A DNA stretch of 64,000 nt from Oasisia sp. SBJ-2009 (taxonomy: Eukaryota > Annelida > Polychaeta > Sabellida > Siboglinidae): contig OZ024861.1 of NCBI GenBank assembly GCA_964017155.1, forward strand, positions 20,921,213 to 20,985,212, given 5' to 3'. Below the pieces are notes generated by a model that saw only the letters and a list, made by a program, of their open reading frames with translations, was not told the DNA's origin and ran no database searches. The position numbers were made by a program, and so were the translations under genes. This document shows positions 57,131-64,000 of the stretch, one piece after another. Positions within the stretch are counted from its first letter, which is position 1; each line of letters starts with the position of its first letter.

Positions 57131-57976
57131 AGTAAAATTAATAGTACATTAAAAAATCAGGCAGTCCATGATTAACACTAAAACAATCTGTTATAATGTC
57201 AATGTCTGAATGACTGGGATGGCGGCTCTCTGGAATACTTATGTGGTAGATGCGTTGAGAGCTCCCTCGGTAAGTGCGTTCCCCAGTGGAATACAGCGTA
57301 CGTAGAATGACTGCTGTTAGGGCGTTCAAGTGGCAGGTAGTGTTCGTAGTTTGTGTTTGTGTTGGCGTCTGGTGCGCGCATCTGCTGTGGTGATGATGAC
57401 AGGCAAGCTGATGTGCATTAGTCCGTGGTGAATTAAAAAAAACACAGTTGCATCTATTATCCGCCTTCGTGTGTACAAGGAGTTCCACATCAGGTTAGTG
57501 CTCATATCAGTGACACTTGACGTTCTGCGGTAATCACCGGTGACAAACCGCGCAGCGGATCTTTGTATGCGCTCTACTGTCTGAATGCCTGTCTTTGTGT
57601 GAGGTGCACATGCGCATGTGGCAAACTCGAGTGTTGGTCGCACGAGTACCTCGTATGCTGTTTGTCTCACTTGCGGTGGCGCCGCATGCAGTGTTCTTTT
57701 GAGTAAGCCAAGTGTCTTGCTGGCTTTGTTCAGCACTTTGTTGATATGTGGTTGCCACGATAATTTTGAGTTGATGGTAACCCCCACGTAGTCCTAGTTG
57801 TCAGTCCGTGGTATTTATTGGCTCCCTATGAAGTAGTTATAGGTTTGTATGTTCCTCTTGGTAGTAACCGATAGCACACTTTGACACATTAAAATCCATC
57901 TGCCATGTCTTTGCCCATGAGAGAAGTTTGTTCAGGTCAGACGCAAGTGTGAAGTGGTCAGCGGGAATGGCTACGT
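57131..57976 (-). pseudogene. CR1-like LINE ORF2, C-terminal RT fragment
   Basis: Minus strand. From the right edge it reads DHFTLASDLNKLLSWAKTWQ and MDFNVSKC, the region after the catalytic YADD. After small indels it continues with GVTINSKLSWQPHINKVLNK, LLKRTLHAAPPQVRQTAY, VRPTLEFATCACAPHT, IQRSAARFVTGDY and LIHHGLMHI. At least three frames are needed to follow it to about 57200, so it is degraded. The catalytic domain lies beyond the right edge and is replaced by G/T array at 57977. Sequence style points to a CR1-type family different from the LINE in the inverted repeat and from the L2-like copies. Array abuts both ends. Confidence 0.83.
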
Positions 57977-60900
57977 TTGAGGGTGGGTGCGTTTGTTTAT
58001 GTGGGTGCGTGTGTGCGTGTGTCGGCGCGTGTGAGGAGGGCGTATGTGGGTGTGCGTGTGACGCGTGTCTGAGGATGCTTCCGTGTGCGTATGTTAGGCG
58101 CGCGTGCGTGCGTGCGTGCGTGCGTGCGCGCGTGCGTGCGTGTGTGTGTGTGTGAGCGTGTGTGTGGGTGCCTGTGTGTGGGTGCGTGTTTGTGTGCTTG
58201 TGCTGCCGCGTGTGTGAGTGTGTGTGTGTGGGGGGGTGCGTGTGTGGGTGCATGTGTGGTTACGTGTGAGTGTGGGTGCGTTTGTGTGTGTTTATATATA
58301 TATATGTGTGCATGCGTTGGCGCGTGTGTGTGTGCGTGTGTGTGCGTATATGTATGTGTGTGTGTGTGCGTGTGTCAGTGCAGATGTGGGTGCGTGTCTG
58401 AAATCGTGTGTGTTTGTGCGTGTCTGCGTCTGTGGGTGAGTGTGTGTGTGCGAGTGTGAGTGTGCGTGTGTGGGTGCGTGTGTGGATGCGTGTGTGTATT
58501 TGTGTCGGCGCATGTGTGTGGGTGATTGCGTGTGTGTGAGTACGCGTGCGGTTCATGTGTGCGTGTGTGTGTATGTGTGCGTCTGTTGGCGCGTGTGAGT
58601 GCGTGTGTGGGTGCGGGTGTGCGGATCCGTGTGTGCTAGCGCGCCCGCGCGCGTGTGTGTGTGTTTGTGTGCGTGGGTGGTTGGGTGCGTGTGTGTGGGT
58701 GCGTGTGTTGGCGTGTGTGTGTGTGTGTGCTTGTGTCTGAGTGTGGGTGCGAGTGTGATGCATGTGTATGTTTGTGTGTGATTGCGCGTGCATGGGCGCG
58801 TGTGTGTGTCGGTGAATGTGTGGGTGCGTGTGTGGATTGTGTGTGGGTACGTGTGTGCGTGCGTGTGCATGGGTGTGTGTGTGGTGCATGTGTGTATGTG
58901 TGTGTGAGTGTGTGTTGTCGCGGTGGTGTTCGTGTGTGGGTGCGTGTGTGTGTGTGCTTGGGGTGGAGCGTGTGTGTGTGGGTGAGTGTGTGTGGGTACG
59001 TGCGAGTGTGGGTGCGTTTGTGTGTGGGGGTGCGTGCGTGTGTGGGTGTGGGTGTGTGTGCGTGTGTTAGCGCGTGTGTGGGCGTATGTGGGTGCGTGTA
59101 TGGGTGCGTGTTTTGGTATATGTGAGGGTGGGTGCGTTTGTTTGAGTGTGTGCGTGTGTGCGTGTCTTGGTGCGTGTGTGGGCGTATGTGGGTGCGTGTA
59201 TGGCGTCTGTGTGAGGATGCTTCCGTGTGCGTGTGAGGGTGTATGTGTGTGTGGGTGGGTGTGTTTGCGTGTGTTGCCGCGCGTGTATGTGTGTGTGGGT
59301 GCGTGTGTGTGTGTGTGTGTGTGTGCGTGTGTGTGTGCTTGTGCTGGCGCGAGAGTGTGTGGGTGCATGTGCGGGTACGAGTGTGGGTGTTTTTGTGAGT
59401 GTGTGTGTGTGTGCGTGTATTGGCGCGTGTGTGGGCGTATGTGCGTGCATGTGTGGGTGATGCCTGTGGGTGCGTGTGTGTGTGGATACGTGTGTTGTGC
59501 GTATTTGTATGGATGCTTGTGTTGGCGCGTGTGTATGCGTGTGTGGTTGCGTGTGAGGGTGCGTGAGTAGGTGCGTGGGTGCGTGTGTGTGTGCTTGCGC
59601 TGCCGCGTGTGTGTGATTGTGGGGTGCGTGTGTGGGTGCGTGTGTGGGTGCGTTTGCGAGGGTACGTGTGTGGTGCATGTGTGTGTTTATGTGTGCGTGT
59701 GTTGGCGCGCATGTGTGCGTATGTAGGTGCGTGTGTACGTGCGTGTGTTTGTGTGTGCTTGTGGTGGCGCGTTTGTTTGTGTGGGTGCGTGGGTGGGTGA
59801 GTGGGTGAGTGCGAGTGAAGGTGCGTGTGTGGGTGCGTGTGTGTGGGTGCATGTGCGTGTGCGTGTGTCGGTGCTTGTGTGGGTGCGTGTGTGGATTCGC
59901 GGGTGTGTGTGTGTGTGCTTGTATTGTCTCGTGTGTGTGCGTGTGTCGGTGCGTGTGTGGGTGCGTGTGTGGATTCGTGGGTGGATGAGAGTATGTGGGT
60001 GCGTGTGTGTGCGTGTTTGTGCGTGTGTGGGCGCATGTGTGTATGTTGGTATGTGTGAGTTGGTGCATGTATGTGTGTGTGTTTGGTTGCATGTATGTGC
60101 GTGTGCGTGAGTTGGCGGGTGTGTTTGCATGTATGGGTGCCCGTGTGTCGGTGCGTGTGAGTGAATGCATGTGTGTGTTCGTGCGTCGGTGCGTGTGTGG
60201 GTGTATGTGTGGATTCATATGTGTGTGTGTGTGAGTGTGCGTGCGCGTGTGTGTGCGTGTGTTGGGACGTGTGTGTTCGCGTGTGGATGCGTGCGGTTGT
60301 GTATTTGTGGGTGCGTGTGTGTGTGGGTGCATGTGTGTGAGAGCGTGTGTTGGTGCGTGTTTGCGTGCATGTGTGGATTCGTGTGTGGGTGCCTGTGTGT
60401 GCGTGTGCGTGTGAGGGTGTGTGTGGGTATGTTAGCGCGTGTGTGGGCGTATGTGGGTGCGTGTGTGGGTGCGTGTTTGGGTATGTGTGAGGGTGGGTGC
60501 GTTTGTTTCAGTGTGTGCGTGTGTGCGTGTGTGCGTGTCTTGGTGCGTGTAGGCGTATGTGGGTACGTGTGTGGCGTCTGTGTGAGGATGCTTCCGTGTG
60601 CGTGTGTGTGTGCGTGTGTGTGCGTATATGTATGTGTGTGTGTGTTCGTGTGTCAGTGCAGATGTGGGTGCGTGTCTGAAATCGTGTGTGTTTGTGCGTG
60701 TCTGCGTCTGTGGGTGAGTGTGTGTGGGTGCGAGTGTGAGTGTGCGTGTGTGGGTGCGTGTGTGGATGCGTGTGTGTATTTGTGTCGGCGCATGTGTGTG
60801 GGTGATTGCGTGTGTGTGAGTACGCGTGTGGTTCATGTGTGCGTGTGTGTGTATGTGTGCGTCTGTTGGCGCGTGTGAGTGCGTGTGTGGGTGCGGGTGT

Positions 60901-61300
60901 GCGGATCCGTGTGTGCTAGCGCGCCCGCGCGCGCGCGTGTGTGTGTGTTTGTGTGCGTGGGTGGTTGGGTGCGTGTGTGTGGGTGCGTGTGTTGGCGTGT
61001 GTGTGTGTGTGTGTGTGCTTGTGTCTGAGTGTGGGTGCGAGTGTGATGCATGTGTATGTTTGTGTGTGATTGCGCGTGCATGGGCGCGTGTGTATGTCGG
61101 TGAATGTGTGGGTGCGTGTGTGGATTGTGTGTGGGTACGTGTGTGCGTGCGTGTGCATGGGTGTGTGTGTGGTGAATGTGTGTATGTGTGTGTGAGTGTG
61201 TGTTGTCGCGGTGGTGTTCGTGTGTGGGTGCGTGTGTGTGTGCTTGGGCTGGAGCGTGTGTGTGTGGGTGTGTGTGTGTGGGTACGTGCGAGTGTGGGTG

Positions 61301-61338
<38 letters not shown>

Positions 61339-62287
61339 GGTACGTGCGAGTGTGGGTGCGTTTGTGTGTGTGGGTGTCTGTGTGTGTACGTAAGTTGGCG
61401 CGTGTGTGGGTGAATGTGGGTGCGTGTTTGGGTGGGTGCGTGTGTGGGGGTGCATGCGTGTGTTAGCGCGTGTGTGGGCGTATGTGGGTGCGTGTATGGG
61501 TGCGTGTTTGGGTATGTGTGAGGGTGGGTGCGTTTGTTTGAGTGTGTGCGTGTGTGCGTGTCTTGGTGCGTGTGTGGGCCTATGTTGGTGCGTGTATGGC
61601 GTCTGTGTGAGGATGCTTCCGTGTGCGTGTGAGGGTGTATGTGTGTGTGTGTGGGTGTGTGTGTTTCCGTGTGTTGCCGCGCGTGTATGTGTGTGTGTGC
61701 GTGTGTGTGTGCGTGTGTGTGTGCTTGTGCTGGCGCGATAGTGTCTGGGTGCGTGTGTGGGTGCATGTGCGGGTACAAGTGTGGGTGTTTTTGTGAGTGT
61801 GTGTGTGTGCGTGTATTGGCGCGTGTGTGGGCGTATGTGCGTGCATGTGTGGGTGGGTGCGTGTGTGTGTGGATACGTGTGTTGTGCGTGTTTGTATGGG
61901 TGCTTGTGTTGGCGCGTGTGTATGAGTGTGTGGGTGCCTGTGTGGGTGCGTGAGTAGGTGCGTGGGTGCGTGTGTGTGTGCTTGTGCTGCCGCGTGTGTG
62001 TGATTTTGGGGTGCGTGTGTGGGTGCGTGGGTAGGTGCGTTTGCGAGGGTACGTGTGTGGTGCATGTGTGTGTTTATGTGTGCGTGTGTTGGCGCGTATG
62101 TGTGCGTGTGTGGGTGCGTGTGTACGTGCGTTTGTTTGTGTGTGCTTGTGCTGGCTCGTTTCTTTGTTTGGGTGCGTGGGTGGGTGAGTGTGTGAGTGGG
62201 TGTGAATGTGTGTGTGTGGGTGCGTGTTTGTGGGTGCCTGTGCGTGTGCGTGTGTCGGTGCTTGTGTGGGTACGTGTGTGGATTCGC

Positions 62288-62324
<37 letters not shown>

Positions 62325-63529
62325 TGTATTGTCTCGTGTGTGTGCGTGTGTCGGTGCGTATGTGGGTGCGTGTGTGGATTCGTGTGTGGATGCTAGTTTG
62401 TGGGTGCGTGTGTGTGCGTGTTTGTGCGTGCGTGGGCGCATGTGTGTATGTTGGTACGTGTGAGTTGGTGCATGTATACGTGTGTATTTGGGTGCGTATA
62501 TGTGTGTGTGCGTGAGTTGGCGGGTGTGTTTGCATGTATGGGTGCCCGTGTGTCGGTGCGTGTGTGTGTGAGTGCATATGTGTGTTCGTGCGTCGGTGCG
62601 TGTGTGGGTGCATGTGTGGATTCGTATGTGTGTGTGTGCGTGCGCGTGTGTGTGCGTGTGTTGGGACGTGTGTGTTCGCGTGTGGATGCGTGTGGTTGCG
62701 TATCTGTGGGTGTGTGTGTGGGGGCATGTGTGTGAGAGCGTGTGTTGGTGCGTGTTTCCGTGCATGTGTGGATTCGTGTGTGGGTGCCTGTGTGTGTGTG
62801 TTTGCATGTGTTGCCGCGCGTGTATGTGTGTGTGAGTGTGTGGGTGCGTGTGTCTGTGTGTGGGTGCGAGTGTAATGCCTGTGTATGTGTGTGTGATTTC
62901 GCATGTATGGGTGCGTGTGTTTCGGTGCATGTATGGGTGCGTGTGTGCGTGCGTGTGTGTGGGTGTGTGTGTGTGGTGCATGTGTGTGTATGCGTATGTG
63001 TGAGTGTGTGTTGTCGCGGTGGTGTTCGTGTGTGGATGCGTGTGTGTGCTTCGGCTGGAGCTTGTGTGTGTGTGTGTGTGTGGGTGTGTGAGTACGTTCG
63101 AGTGTGGGTGCGTTTGTGTGTGTGGGTGCGTGTGTGTACGTGATTTGTCGCGTGTGTGGTTAAATGTGGGTGCGTGTTTGGGTGGGTGCGTGTGTGTGGG
63201 TGGGTGTGTGCGCGTGTGTTAGTGCGTGTTTAGGTATGTGTGAGGGTGGGTGCGTTTGTTTGAGTGTGTGCGTGTGTGCGTGTCTTTGTGCGTGTGTGGG
63301 CGTAAGTGGGTGCGTGTATGGCGTCTGTATGAGGATGCTTCCGTATGCGTGTGAGGGTGTGTGGGTGTGGGTGTGTGTGTTTCCGTGTGTTGCCGCGCGT
63401 GTATGTGTGTGTGGGTGCGTGTGTGTGTGTGCGTGTGTGTGTGTGTGCTTGTGCTGGCGCGAGAGTGTGTGGGTGCATGTGTGGGTGCATGTGCGCATAC
63501 GTCTGAGTGTGGGTGTTTTTGTGAGTGTG

Positions 63530-63572
<43 letters not shown>

Positions 63573-64000
63573 GGGTGCATGTGGGTGCGTGAGTGTGTGG
63601 ATACGTGTGTTGTGCGTGTTTGTAAGGGTGCTTGTGTTGGCGCGTGTGTATGCGTGTGTGGGTGCGTGTGTGGCTGCGTGAGTAGGTGCGTGGGTGCGTG
63701 TGTGTGTGCTTGTGCTGCCGCGTGTGAGTTATTGTGGGGTGCGTGTGTGGGTGCGTGTGTGGGTGCGTTTGCGAGGGTACGTGTGTGGTGCATGTGTGTG
63801 TTTATGTGTGCGTGTGTTGGCGCGCATGTGTGCGTGTGAGGGTGCGTGTGTTTGTGTGTGCTTGTGCTGGCGCATTTGTTTGTGTGGGTGCGAGGGTGGG
63901 TGAATGTGGGAGTGCGTGTGAAGGTGCGTGTGTGAGTGCGTATGTGTGTGTGGTGCGTGGGCGTGTGTCGGTGCTTGTGTGGGTGCGTGTGTGGATTCGC
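57977..64000 (-). repeat. G/T-rich array with higher-order repeats, running off the window
   Basis: The same word, GTCGCGGTGGTGTTCGTGTG, is found near 58917, 61205 and 63013. A longer block containing GCTAGCGCGCCCGCGCGCG is at about 58637 and 60917 (offset 2280). Others (TATTGGCGCGTGTGTGGGCG) repeat about every 2.4 kb. A higher-order unit of about 1.8-2.4 kb has been copied at least three times. It includes alternating CG tracts at 60920-60940 and a GCGTGCGTGC tract at about 58100-58140. No gene is seen. Confidence 0.92.

Overview
The window looks like a gene-poor, repeat-dominated block of an animal nuclear genome, most plausibly a marine invertebrate. Every protein-like segment belongs to a non-LTR retrotransposon: L2/CR1-type reverse transcriptases, and ORF1 proteins with PHD fingers and an SGNH-esterase domain. 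I see no bacterial-style operons and no ordinary host gene, tRNA, rRNA or CRISPR array. The species cannot be fixed from sequence alone.

Layout. (1) 1-1543: decayed L2-like reverse transcriptase, + strand. (2) 1544-7306: A/C-rich array. (3) 7307-45224: a giant, imperfect inverted repeat. Read outside-in, each arm holds a 39-bp satellite array, a 1.5-kb PHD/SGNH cassette (itself an internally deleted LINE), more 39-bp array carrying a near-full-length 4.5-4.6 kb CR1-like LINE, a third array stretch, and a truncated cassette. The centre (18869-31174) is a CpG-dense ~40-bp satellite that switches strand many times. (4) 45225-51754: G/T-rich array, the complement of region 2, containing 113 perfect copies of a GTGTGC hexamer. 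(5) 51755-52387: second L2-like RT fragment, same strand as the first. (6) 52388-54869 A/C array and 54870-56930 G/T array, meeting head-on in a smaller palindrome. (7) 56931-57976: AT-rich tail plus C-terminal RT fragment of another LINE, minus strand. (8) 57977-64000: G/T array with ~2-kb higher-order repeats.

History read from junctions (inference). The 39-bp array came first. A PHD/SGNH LINE, already or later reduced to 1.5 kb, landed in a monomer. One deletion fused the cassette to the downstream array, and that fusion was copied. A CR1-like LINE then inserted in one array copy with a 6-bp target duplication; two unoccupied copies of the same site survive here. The block was duplicated in inverted orientation. 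The arms share one ORF2 frameshift and the cassette nonsense and frameshift lesions, but each has further private substitutions, stops and indels, so they have diverged since duplication. None of the retroelement ORFs looks intact. If the region has a present function it is more likely structural (satellite chromatin, hairpin or dsRNA formation, Z-DNA) than coding.
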